Origin: an uncultured Chloroflexota bacterium
GTDB taxonomy: Bacteria > Chloroflexota > Dehalococcoidia > UBA2247 > RBG-13-53-26
Reading direction: 5' to 3'
DNA: 8,543 bases
Assembly (NCBI GenBank): GCA_937860285.1
Contig: CALMBS010000366.1
Span: forward strand, 1 to 8,543
Part shown: positions 1-6,373 of the stretch, piece by piece
Position numbering within the stretch: position 1 is the stretch's first letter
How the letters are laid out: every line of letters begins with the position of its first letter
Notes under the pieces: generated by a model
What the model was told of the DNA's origin: nothing
The model's input: only the letters and a program-made list of their open reading frames with translations
Database searches by the model: none
Program-made: the position numbers and the translations under genes

Positions 1-2
1 GG

Positions 3-1025
3 GCGACAGGCACGGTGACCTTCATGGATGGGGAGACCGTTCTGGGCAGCAGCGCATTGACCCAGGGCACGGCCACCTTTGATACATCAACGCTGGGCGC
101 CGGAGCCCATTCGATAAGGGCGGTCTACAGCGGCGACGCCAACTATGCTGGCAGCACATCCCAGGCGCTTGACATAAAGATAGGCGTGCTGGCGCCGGCA
201 GAACGCAGCTGGGCCCTGATCGGCGGCCTGCTGGCCGCCGGCCTGGTCCTGTGCCTCCTTCTCCTGCTGCTGATCCTTCGCCGCAGACGCCAGAAGAAGC
301 CGGACGAGACCGCAAGCGCCGCGGCTGCCGCGAGCGCCATCGCCAGCCAGGTAGCCCTGACCACCGCGGAGGAGACGGGCACCTACGCCATCCAGCTGGA
401 GAGGGAGCTCGAGAGCGCGATCCAGAGGGTGGAGAAGAGTATGGAGGCCGGCATACAGGCCGTCTGCCGGACCGTGGAGACCAAGGACCCCTATGTCGCC
501 GCCCACCAGCAGAGGGTCTCACAGCTGGCCTGCACCATAGCCAAGGAGATGGGGCTTCCGGACTGGCAGATTGACGGAATCCGTGTGGCCGGCCTGCTTC
601 ATGACATCGGGAAGATCACCGTGCCTACGGAGATCCTCAGCAAGCCCGGGAAGCTGTCAAACCTGGAGACGGCCATGATCCGGGACCATCCCAAGGTGGC
701 CTTCGACATTCTGAAGAACATCGAGTTCGACTGGCCCATCGCCCGGATCGTGGCCCAGCACCACGAGAGATTGGACGGCTCCGGCTATCCGTACGGCCTG
801 TCGGGGAACGATATCCTCCTGGAGGCCAGGATCCTGACCGTGGCCGATGTCGTGGAAGCCATGTCCTCCAGCCGGCCCTACCGCCCCGCGCTGGGAGCGG
901 AGAAGGCCCTGGCGGAGTTGGCGCGGGGGAACGGGACCATCTACGACCCGGACGTGGTGCGCGCCTGCGAGAAGGTGATCAACGAGCGCGGCTTCAAAGT
1001 GGAGCTCCACAACTCTGCTGGCTAG
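3..1025 (+). CDS. Membrane-anchored HD-GYP domain phosphodiesterase with extracellular Ig-like repeat (5' partial)
   Basis: The frame is open to the left window edge, so the true start lies upstream; residues here are numbered from the GTG codon at base 15. Residues 1-56, with the in-frame codons before them, match a bacterial Ig-like repeat (Big_3 type), with the landmark words VTFMDG, GAHSIRAVYSGDANYAGS. A single transmembrane helix follows (about 66-88), ending in Arg/Lys residues, so the Ig repeat should face outward and the rest inward. After an Ala-rich linker (about 99-118) and a helical stretch comes a complete HD-GYP domain (about 150-330): H164, HD at 196-197 in LLHDIGK, H225, HH at 249-250, DGSGYP at 254-259, D278 and RPYR at 287-290. 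HD-GYP proteins hydrolyse cyclic di-GMP to pGpG/GMP. Because the expected metal ligands and the GYP loop are present, I infer an active enzyme that may respond to an outside or cell-wall cue. It converges on the next gene with a 29-base gap and no clear terminator. Confidence 0.9.
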   Translation, partial: ATGTVTFMDGETVLGSSALTQGTATFDTSTLGAGAHSIRAVYSGDANYAGSTSQALDIKIGVLAPAERSWALIGGLLAAGLVLCLLLLLLILRRRRQKKPDETASAAAAASAIASQVALTTAEETGTYAIQLERELESAIQRVEKSMEAGIQAVCRTVETKDPYVAAHQQRVSQLACTIAKEMGLPDWQIDGIRVAGLLHDIGKITVPTEILSKPGKLSNLETAMIRDHPKVAFDILKNIEFDWPIARIVAQHHERLDGSGYPYGLSGNDILLEARILTVADVVEAMSSSRPYRPALGAEKALAELARGNGTIYDPDVVRACEKVINERGFKVELHNSAG

Positions 1026-1054
1026 AGAACAGCATCCGCCTGGGGGGCCCTGCG

Positions 1055-1711
1055 TCACGGCCGGCCCGGCCCGGCCACGCCCTCCCGACGCTCCGCCCGC
1101 TTCTTGATGCCAAGCAGCATCTTCCGCCCCATGACCACAGAGATGGGCCCGATGAAGGCCTTGTAGCGCAGGGTGTTTCCCAGTCCAGGCTTGAAGTCAG
1201 ATACCCACCTGGAGACCAGCCGGCAGGCATTCTCCCCAACATCATCCAGTGTGAGCACCCAGCTGACGGGCTCATCCTCGAACCACCGGCCTCCGAAGAG
1301 CAGTGTTCTGCCGGGGTCCGCGGCCGCAAAAGGCACCGGAAGCACGTCGGGATGCAGCCGCAGGCCCTCGCTTTTCTCGTCGTGCTGGAAGGCCGGCACT
1401 ACCTCGTCCGCGCTGTGAATGCGGCAGCCGATCAGGTTCTCCAGGAAATCGTAGCTGTAGAACCCGCCTCGCCCCTGCCCTATCTGGGCCACCCACGGCC
1501 AGACCTTTTCGCGCGGGCGGGAAATGGAGATGGCCTGGGTGAACCCTCCCTTCGGATGGGTCACCAGTTCGTCGCCCGGCAGGACACGGTTGACCTCGGC
1601 AGCGGTCGCACCCCAGCGGCTCCAGGAGCGGAGAAAGGGGGTGGTGACGGCTACCATGATAAGAACCGCACCGCCGATTCCTTCCCGCATGTCCCTCAGT
1701 CTGCTGCCCAT
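1055..1711 (-). CDS. SRPBCC (START-like) protein with N-terminal membrane helix, paralogue 1
   Basis: A 218-residue protein of the SRPBCC/polyketide-cyclase-like fold, whose members bind lipids or other hydrophobic ligands in a deep pocket; the specific role is unknown. A hydrophobic segment at about 12-27 looks like a membrane anchor or uncleaved signal. The family-like core begins with RWGAT (32-36) and LPGD (44-47), then the strongest block WPWVAQIGQ..GGFYSYDFLENL (71-93). The C-terminus is rich in Arg, Gly and Pro, from GGCCC-type repeats in the DNA. I chose ATG at 1711 because GGGAG lies 8 bases upstream; the longer GTG start at 1750 has no such support and would lie upstream of the transcript start expected from the extended -10 at 1741-1749. 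It is clearly homologous to the protein at 2235-2825, which lacks the membrane helix. It is alone on its strand and divergent from the small membrane gene at 1924. Confidence 0.8.
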   Translation of the reverse strand: MGSRLRDMREGIGGAVLIMVAVTTPFLRSWSRWGATAAEVNRVLPGDELVTHPKGGFTQAISISRPREKVWPWVAQIGQGRGGFYSYDFLENLIGCRIHSADEVVPAFQHDEKSEGLRLHPDVLPVPFAAADPGRTLLFGGRWFEDEPVSWVLTLDDVGENACRLVSRWVSDFKPGLGNTLRYKAFIGPISVVMGRKMLLGIKKRAERREGVAGPGRP

Positions 1712-1719
1712 GATCTTCG

Positions 1720-1724
1720 CTCCC
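1720..1724 (-). promoter_or_regulatory. Ribosome binding site that decides the start at 1711
   Basis: The minus strand reads GGGAG, 8 bases before the ATG at 1711. It favours this start over the upstream in-frame GTG at 1750. Confidence 0.6.
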
Positions 1725-1740
1725 ACCAAGGACTGGCCTG

Positions 1741-1749
1741 ATAATAGCA
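1741..1749 (-). promoter_or_regulatory. Extended -10 promoter candidate for SRPBCC paralogue 1
   Basis: The minus strand reads TGCTATTAT, a TGn extension followed by a hexamer matching TATAAT at five of six positions. No good -35 lies at the usual distance, which is tolerated for extended -10 promoters. Transcription would start near 1734 and give a leader of about 20-25 bases that still contains the ribosome site. Confidence 0.4.
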
Positions 1750-1819
1750 CATTCTCCGCCGGGCATCGCCTGAGGGGATGCCATCAGCGGGCGAAGCGGC
1801 ACGGGCCAGGACCGCTGGA

Positions 1820-1850
1820 TAAGTACGATCCGCAGGACAGGCTAAGTACG
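1820..1850 (+). repeat. Direct repeat TAAGTACG, two copies 23 bases apart
   Basis: TAAGTACG occurs at 1820-1827 and again at 1843-1850, each preceded by AGGAC (1808-1812 and 1834-1838). It lies in the 212-base gap between the divergent genes at 1711 and 1924. The spacing is close to two helical turns, as with tandem binding sites, but no function can be assigned. I see no convincing promoter for the plus-strand gene nearby. Confidence 0.35.
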
Positions 1851-1923
1851 CTCACGCATTTCCCGGGCGGTGCCGTGTCCGGTAGCATGGTCTGCACAGG
1901 CGGACAATGAGCAGGAGGGCCAT

Positions 1924-2187
1924 ATGGGAACGAAAGTAGATCTGAGCGACCGCAGGTGCGGGCCTTTCGGGGCCAGGAACAAGCCGATAAGAAAGGCCCT
2001 GATTCTGCTGGGCTACCTCGGGCTCCTGGCGATCATAGCTGGCATCTACGTGGTCTTCATCAACCAGCACGACTCCATAAGGACCTTCAACAGCATAACC
2101 GAGGCCACCGGTATGGTAGTCCTGGTGGGGGGACTGCTGCTGGTGGTGGCATCGGCCTTCGCTGTGAGGACATGGTTCAAGAGATGA
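1924..2187 (+). CDS. Small two-helix membrane protein, unknown function
   Basis: An 87-residue protein that I do not recognise. It has a short polar, Arg-rich N-terminus (1-23), a transmembrane helix at about 24-47, a polar loop (48-62, with INQHDSIRTFNSITEAT) and a second helix at about 63-82, ending in a basic tail (RTWFKR). The positive charges at both ends suggest that both termini are cytoplasmic with a short outside loop. The ATG at 1924 is chosen because AGGAGG sits 5 bases upstream; the longer frame from 1870 has no such site and its extra residues look non-coding. The gene lies between two SRPBCC paralogues that read the other way. A link with them is only positional. Confidence 0.65.
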   Translation: MGTKVDLSDRRCGPFGARNKPIRKALILLGYLGLLAIIAGIYVVFINQHDSIRTFNSITEATGMVVLVGGLLLVVASAFAVRTWFKR

Positions 2188-2234
2188 GGTGGCTGTTGAA
2201 GGGCCTGTCCGGGTCGGCCCCCACATCCACCGGG

Positions 2235-2825
2235 TCACCCTGTCGCCGTCTCCACCCTGCGTTGAATGCCTTTCAGCATTCCATGCTGCATGATGCAATG
2301 TGCCCAATCCCAGAACAATCGCTTGAACAGCCACATCGCCGGGTTGCACCCTGTCGTGTCCCGCATCCGGGTAAGCAGGCGGCTTGACCGGCCATCAATG
2401 GGGACTATGATCACCGCCAGTGTAGACGTGTAGCTATCATCCCGATACACAATGGCCCGGTCCGGTATGAGTTCCGCTATCTTCCAGCCAGCCTTTCCAC
2501 GGAAGGTCGATACGAAGTCACCCACTGCGCGCTGCTGCCATTCCGGCACTATCCGGTTCGCATTGTGCATATCGGCCAGAAAAAGGTTCTCCAGGAAGGT
2601 GTAGGTGTAGAAACCGGCTCGTTCCTGGCCCATCTGCACCACCCACGGCCAAATCGCGCCTGGGGGTGCTTTGATGGTTATGGCCAGAGTGCTCTGGTAG
2701 TTCGCTTTGCGGGCAACACCGTCGCCGGGCAGGGACATCTTGACCTCTCCGTCCGTTGCCCCCCAGCGCATCAACTGACGTCGCACCGGCAAGGCGTCTA
2801 TGAGGCTGCCGGAGCTATCTTTCAC
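2235..2825 (-). CDS. SRPBCC (START-like) protein, paralogue 2
   Basis: A 196-residue SRPBCC-type protein, homologous to the protein encoded at 1055-1711: both share RWGAT, LPGD (here 32-35), the block WPWVVQMGQERAGFYTYTFLENL (59-81), then I/VVP near 92-94. It has no N-terminal membrane helix, so it should be cytoplasmic. A run of aromatic and hydrophobic residues near the C-terminus (164-178) may form the long helix that closes the ligand pocket in this fold. The start is GTG at 2825: an in-frame TAA lies two codons upstream, and GGGAGG sits 8 bases before the GTG. Ligand and function are unknown. Its promoter region backs onto that of the glycyl radical enzyme, so the two genes are divergent and might be co-regulated, though they do not share an obvious operator. 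Confidence 0.8.
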   Translation of the reverse strand: MKDSSGSLIDALPVRRQLMRWGATDGEVKMSLPGDGVARKANYQSTLAITIKAPPGAIWPWVVQMGQERAGFYTYTFLENLFLADMHNANRIVPEWQQRAVGDFVSTFRGKAGWKIAELIPDRAIVYRDDSYTSTLAVIIVPIDGRSSRLLTRMRDTTGCNPAMWLFKRLFWDWAHCIMQHGMLKGIQRRVETATG

Positions 2826-2833
2826 CAGTTACA

Positions 2834-2839
2834 CCTCCC
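2834..2839 (-). promoter_or_regulatory. Ribosome binding site for the GTG start at 2825
   Basis: The minus strand reads GGGAGG, 8 bases upstream of a GTG codon. Together with the in-frame stop TAA just before the start, it fixes the N-terminus of paralogue 2. Confidence 0.7.
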
Positions 2840-2850
2840 ATCGTTCCGTC

Positions 2851-2870
2851 TTGGCCAATGGCTTCATTGG
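2851..2870. repeat. Overlapping palindromes at the expected transcript start of SRPBCC paralogue 2
   Basis: TTGGCCAA (2851-2858) is a perfect 8-bp palindrome. It overlaps a perfect inverted repeat, CCAATG (2855-2860) and CATTGG (2865-2870), with a 4-base loop. The element lies just downstream of the extended -10 at 2873-2881 in minus-strand sense, where an operator or a 5' hairpin would act. Confidence 0.45.
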
Positions 2871-2872
2871 AT

Positions 2873-2881
2873 ATTGTACCA
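2873..2881 (-). promoter_or_regulatory. Extended -10 promoter candidate for SRPBCC paralogue 2
   Basis: The minus strand reads TGGTACAAT: a TGn extension and a hexamer matching TATAAT at five of six positions, with no good -35. The leader would be about 40 bases. This is the same promoter style as upstream of paralogue 1. Confidence 0.4.
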
Positions 2882-2989
2882 GCCAGGGCCCGTTCCCACA
2901 CCGGCCGGCCTTGACGGTGAGCATTTCCCATCCTCGTTGGTGCCGGGATGCTGATCGGAGGTGTGAGGTATTGGCCAGCCTGCTCCTTC

Positions 2990-3018
2990 TTGAGCAATCT
3001 TGACGCCCACAGTATACT
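2990..3018 (+). promoter_or_regulatory. Promoter of the glycyl radical enzyme gene
   Basis: TTGAGC at 2990-2995 and TATACT at 3013-3018 are separated by exactly 17 bases, a good sigma-70-type arrangement. Transcription would begin near 3025, giving a leader of roughly 60 bases before the ATG at 3087. The -10 box lies inside the shared word CACAGTATACT, so a protein bound there would block polymerase. Confidence 0.55.
3008..3018. promoter_or_regulatory. Putative MarR operator copy 1 (CACAGTATACT)
   Basis: This 11-base word is identical to 7454-7464 upstream of the marR-like gene, where it is completed to a perfect palindrome; similar bases follow in both (ATACC here, GTATCC there). Overlap with the -10 box suggests repression. 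Assignment to the MarR protein is inferred from context. Confidence 0.45.
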
Positions 3019-3026
3019 ATACCTGA

Positions 3027-3050
3027 GGCGGTACAGGATACGATACCGCC
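3027..3050. repeat. 24-bp inverted repeat at the start of the glycyl radical enzyme leader
   Basis: Perfect 7-base arms GGCGGTA (3027-3033) and TACCGCC (3044-3050) flank 10 bases. The loop region includes part of GTACAGGATAC (3031-3041), whose two halves, GTACAG and GGATAC, also occur near the marR operator. It begins about where transcription should start, so it could be a second operator or a stem at the 5' end of the mRNA. Confidence 0.5.
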
Positions 3051-3086
3051 CAAAGGCAAGACGGCCCGTTCCCGGGAGGTTGCACC

Positions 3087-5513
3087 ATGGTTACAGAGAT
3101 GAAGCGGCTGCCGCAGAAACGGGGCCCGAGCACGCCGCGGACGCAGAGCCTGAAGCAGGCCTACGTGACGCAGAAGCCCGTCATCTGCTCCGAGCGCAGC
3201 GTGCTGGTCACCCGGTCCTACAGAGAGACCGAGGCCCTGCCGCCCGTGCTCAGGCAGGCCATGGCCTTCGACAAGGTGCTGAGCGGGATGCCCGTCTGGA
3301 TACAGGACGGCGAGCTCATCGTGTCCAACCTGGCCTCCAGGCCGGGGGGCTCATTCCTCTTCCCGGAGTACGATGACTCGTGGATCATACCGGAGCTGGA
3401 CACCATCTCCACTCGCCGGAGGGACCCCTGGCAGCTCAACGAAGAGGACAAGGAGCTTATCAGGGACTGTGAAGACTACTGGCGCGGGCGCAACCTGGCG
3501 TCCATCGCCGACGCTCTGACCCTGGACGAGGTGCGGCAGGCCGAGAAGGTCACCTTCCTCGACATAAGCACCGGGAAGCGGTGCGGGGTAGGGCACGTAG
3601 TGCCCGACATCGAGGGCGTCATCCAGCGCGGGCTCAACGCCTGTATCGCCGATGCCGAGGCCCACATCGCCCGGTTGGACCCTGCCAATTCCGACGACCA
3701 TGCCAGGCTGCCGTTCCTCAAGGCGGCCCTCATCGTGGACCGGGCCGCGATCAGATGGGCCGGCAGGTTCACCGCGCTGGCCAGGGAGAAGGCTGCGGTC
3801 GAGCGGGACGAAGGCCGGAGGAGGGAGCTGGAGGAGATCGCCGCCGTGTGTGAATGGGTCCCCGCCCACCCGGCGCGGAGCTTCCGCGAGGCGGTGCAGG
3901 CCGCGGCGTTCGTGATGGCCTCGGTGCAGATAGAGCAACCCGGGGTCTCCATCAGCAATGGCCGGCTGGACCAGTACTTCTTCCCCTGCTACCAGAAGGA
4001 TATCGAAGACGGAACGATCACCCGGGCCCAGGCGCTGGAGCTGCTGGAATGCCTGTGGCTCAAGCTGGCGGAGTCCAAACGGGTGACCTCCAAGTCGGCC
4101 ACCCTGGCCTCAAACGGCTATCCATCCTACATGTCGGTATCCGTGGGCGGGCAGACAACGGACGGCTACGACGCCGGCAACGACATCTCCTACATGCTTC
4201 TCGACGTCTCCAGCAATCTCCAGATACACGAGCCGACGCTGTCGGCCCGGATACACCGGCGCACGCCGGAGAGGTTCCTGATGGCCTGCTGCGAGGCCAT
4301 CAAGGCCCACGGCGGAGGTCACCCCTCTCTTTTCAACGACGAGGTGATCATCCCCAGCCAGCTGGCCTACGTGCCGCGCATCACCAAGGAGGACGCCTAC
4401 GACTACTGCGTCATCGGATGCGCGGACATATCATTTGCCGGAAGGGGAACCGAGGGGATCCCGTACCACGTGGTGAACCTGGTGCGACTCCTGGAGCTGG
4501 CGCTGCAGGGGAAAGACCCCGTCAGCGGGGCGCCATTGACGTCGGGCGCGGGCGACATGCTCCGGTGGCAAAGCTACGATGACGTGATGCAGGCGTTCCT
4601 GGCGCACGTCAGGATATGGGCCAGGCTGATGTTCCTGCAGCAGCTGCCGCTGGTGGAGGCGCACGCGAAGCAGAGGCCCTGTCCCTACCTGTCTTCGCTG
4701 ACCCGGGACTGCATCGGCCGCGGCCGGAGCTACTACGACGGCGGCGCGGTCTACGGGAACCGCGCCATCGTGGCCTGCGTGCTGGGCATCGCCACGCTGG
4801 CCAACTCGCTGGCGGCCATACGTAAGCTCGTCTTCGAGGACAAGGCCATAACCATGGCCCAGCTCAAGCACGCGCTGGAGACCAACTTCGAGGACATGTC
4901 GACCAGTCCCGCCGGTCCGGCCCTGCGCGAAATGTGCCTCAGAGCGCCCAAGTACGGCAACGACGATCCGTACGTGGACAACATGGCCAGGGACTGCCTC
5001 AACCTGGTGGTCAAGGAGTTCCGAAAGTACCAGACCCTGCCCGGGCAGGGCTACACGGCCACCATTTCGCCGACAACCACCCACGTCGCCTACGGTCTGC
5101 TCTGCGGCGCCAGCCCGGATGGCCGGAAGGCCGGGACGCCGCTCTCAGACTCCTGCTCCCCGGCCCAGGGCAGCGACGTCAGCGGTCCGACGGCCACCAT
5201 AAAGTCGGTGTCCAACCTGGAGCACATAAACGTGGCACAGGGGACCGTCTTCAACATGAAGATGCACCCGGCGGCGGTGGAGACCCGGGCCGGCATGGCC
5301 AAGTGGGCCGGCCTGATCCGGACCTACTTCGACCTGGGCGGCTGGGAGATACAGTTCAACGTGCTGAGCGCCGAGACGCTGCGGGAGGCGCAGAAGCAGC
5401 CCGAGCGGCACAAGGACCTGGTGGTGCGGGTGGTCGGCTACAGCGCCTTCTTCGTGGAGCTGGACAAGATGGTGCAGGATGACATCATAGCCAGGACGGA
5501 GCATGCCTTCTGA
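3087..5513 (+). CDS. Glycyl radical enzyme, pyruvate formate-lyase-like (PFL2 type), substrate unknown
   Basis: At 808 residues this is full length for the family (about 780-850). These oxygen-sensitive cytoplasmic enzymes store a radical on a glycine and pass it to an active-site cysteine. Members act as dehydratases, decarboxylases, C-C or C-N lyases or fumarate-adding enzymes. The PFL-type barrel covers about 40-650, with family words FNDEVIIPS (416-424), YDYCVIGC (438-445) and KYGNDDPYVD (622-631). Cys445 is the expected catalytic residue. The C-terminal glycyl radical domain (about 675-808) carries RVVGYSAFF, with Gly784 as the radical site, and ends EHAF. The loop after Cys445 reads GCADISFAGRG, whereas dehydratase and decarboxylase members usually have GCVEP; Asp447 thus replaces the usual Glu. 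Because of this I assign no substrate. The ATG at 3087 follows GGAGG by 7 bases. It has its own promoter and is followed after 75 bases by an SDR gene in the same direction, probably one transcript. No activating radical-SAM enzyme lies in the window. Confidence 0.92.
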   Translation: MVTEMKRLPQKRGPSTPRTQSLKQAYVTQKPVICSERSVLVTRSYRETEALPPVLRQAMAFDKVLSGMPVWIQDGELIVSNLASRPGGSFLFPEYDDSWIIPELDTISTRRRDPWQLNEEDKELIRDCEDYWRGRNLASIADALTLDEVRQAEKVTFLDISTGKRCGVGHVVPDIEGVIQRGLNACIADAEAHIARLDPANSDDHARLPFLKAALIVDRAAIRWAGRFTALAREKAAVERDEGRRRELEEIAAVCEWVPAHPARSFREAVQAAAFVMASVQIEQPGVSISNGRLDQYFFPCYQKDIEDGTITRAQALELLECLWLKLAESKRVTSKSATLASNGYPSYMSVSVGGQTTDGYDAGNDISYMLLDVSSNLQIHEPTLSARIHRRTPERFLMACCEAIKAHGGGHPSLFNDEVIIPSQLAYVPRITKEDAYDYCVIGCADISFAGRGTEGIPYHVVNLVRLLELALQGKDPVSGAPLTSGAGDMLRWQSYDDVMQAFLAHVRIWARLMFLQQLPLVEAHAKQRPCPYLSSLTRDCIGRGRSYYDGGAVYGNRAIVACVLGIATLANSLAAIRKLVFEDKAITMAQLKHALETNFEDMSTSPAGPALREMCLRAPKYGNDDPYVDNMARDCLNLVVKEFRKYQTLPGQGYTATISPTTTHVAYGLLCGASPDGRKAGTPLSDSCSPAQGSDVSGPTATIKSVSNLEHINVAQGTVFNMKMHPAAVETRAGMAKWAGLIRTYFDLGGWEIQFNVLSAETLREAQKQPERHKDLVVRVVGYSAFFVELDKMVQDDIIARTEHAF

Positions 5514-5575
5514 GAAGGCCATCGCTGAAGGACAAGAGCCGGCGCCAGGAGGGACAGGCGCGGTTTCAGGTCGAT

Positions 5576-5580
5576 GGAGG
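5576..5580 (+). promoter_or_regulatory. Ribosome binding site that decides the SDR start
   Basis: GGAGG lies 8 bases before the ATG at 5589. It overlaps the earlier in-frame ATG at 5574, which itself has only a weak, closely spaced AGG upstream. Confidence 0.6.
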
Positions 5581-5588
5581 CTGAGCAG

Positions 5589-6371
5589 ATGACGGGCAGG
5601 TTGCAGGACAGGGTGGCCCTGATAACCGGCGGCAACTCCGGAATCGGACGGGCTTGCGCCCTGCTCTTCGCCCGCGAGGGGGCCCATGTCATCGTGGCCG
5701 CCAGGTCGGTCGAACGGGGGGAGGAGACCGTGGACCTGGTCCGTCAGGCCGGCGGGGAGGCCTTCTTCGCCAAAGGAGACGTATCCGAACCGGACAGCGC
5801 CAGGGACATGGTTTCCGCCGGCGTGGAGCGATACGGCGGGCTGGATATCCTGGTGAACGCGGCCGGCATCGCCGGCCCTTTCGTCAGGACCGCGGACATC
5901 GAGGTGGCCGACTGGGACCGCGTCATCAACATCAACCTCAGGGGCGTCTTCCTCATGTCCAAGTACGCCGTCCCGGCCATGCTGAAGCGCGGTCAGGGAA
6001 CCATCATCAACATGGGTTCAGTGGCCGCCGTCACGCCCACCCCCCGGACGGCCGTGTACGCCGCAGCCAAGGGCGGCGTGGTCCAGCTGACCAAGGCCAT
6101 GGCCGTCGAGTATGGGGCCAGGTTGATCCGGGTGAACTGCATCATCCCCGGGTTCATTGAGACGCCGATGACCGCTCCCACCATCCCGGCGGACCAGACC
6201 CGCCGGGACTACTCGGATTTCTGGCCCCTGCCCAGGCTGGGCCAGCCCGAGGACGTCGCCCGGACCTGCCTGTACCTGGCCTCTGACGAGTCTTCCTTCA
6301 CCACGGGCGCGGTGATCATGGTTGACGGCGGGTGGACGGCCTGCCGCATGAACCCCAAGCCCAGGGGGTAG
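5589..6371 (+). CDS. Short-chain dehydrogenase/reductase (SDR), classical type
   Basis: A 260-residue classical SDR, an NAD(P)-dependent enzyme interconverting an alcohol and a ketone or aldehyde in the cytoplasm. The Rossmann motif TGGNSGIG is at 13-20, NAAG at 90-93, and the catalytic tetrad is complete: N115, S144, Y157 and K161. The PG motif after the catalytic helix is present (187-188, IIPGFIETPM). Strand two ends in AARS (37-40) with no acidic residue, which suggests NADP(H), though this is a weak inference. I prefer ATG at 5589 over 5574: it has GGAGG at 8 bases and begins MTGRLQDRVALITGG, the usual SDR N-terminus. It follows the glycyl radical enzyme by 75 bases without an obvious terminator, so it likely oxidises or reduces that enzyme's product or substrate. 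It ends 2 bases from the stop of the convergent VOC gene. Confidence 0.9.
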   Translation: MTGRLQDRVALITGGNSGIGRACALLFAREGAHVIVAARSVERGEETVDLVRQAGGEAFFAKGDVSEPDSARDMVSAGVERYGGLDILVNAAGIAGPFVRTADIEVADWDRVININLRGVFLMSKYAVPAMLKRGQGTIINMGSVAAVTPTPRTAVYAAAKGGVVQLTKAMAVEYGARLIRVNCIIPGFIETPMTAPTIPADQTRRDYSDFWPLPRLGQPEDVARTCLYLASDESSFTTGAVIMVDGGWTACRMNPKPRG

Positions 6372-6373
6372 CG

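Noticed and set aside
1060..1078. GGCCC-type repeats near the end of SRPBCC paralogue 1
   Set aside because: They are low-complexity GC sequence encoding a Gly/Pro/Arg tail; no evidence for a functional repeat or terminator.
1762..1782. Inverted repeat GGCATC...GATGCC upstream of SRPBCC paralogue 1
   Set aside because: Only 6-bp arms with a 9-base loop, and no second copy seen; too weak to call an operator.
2201..2220. GGGCC...GGCCC stem after the small membrane gene as a terminator
   Set aside because: The stem is only 5 bp with a 10-base loop and no T-run follows; it is likely chance in GC-rich DNA.
4431..5084. Long open frame (217 codons) on the minus strand inside the glycyl radical enzyme gene
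   Set aside because: It is antisense to a clearly conserved enzyme in GC-rich DNA, where long shadow frames are common; the translation has no recognisable domain and is rich in Arg, His and Gly.
3087..5513. Naming the radical enzyme as pyruvate formate-lyase, glycerol dehydratase or a fumarate-adding enzyme
   Set aside because: It lacks the adjacent Cys-Cys pair of true pyruvate formate-lyase and the GCVEP loop of dehydratases, and no CoA-ligase or mutase genes of the fumarate-addition pathway are present.
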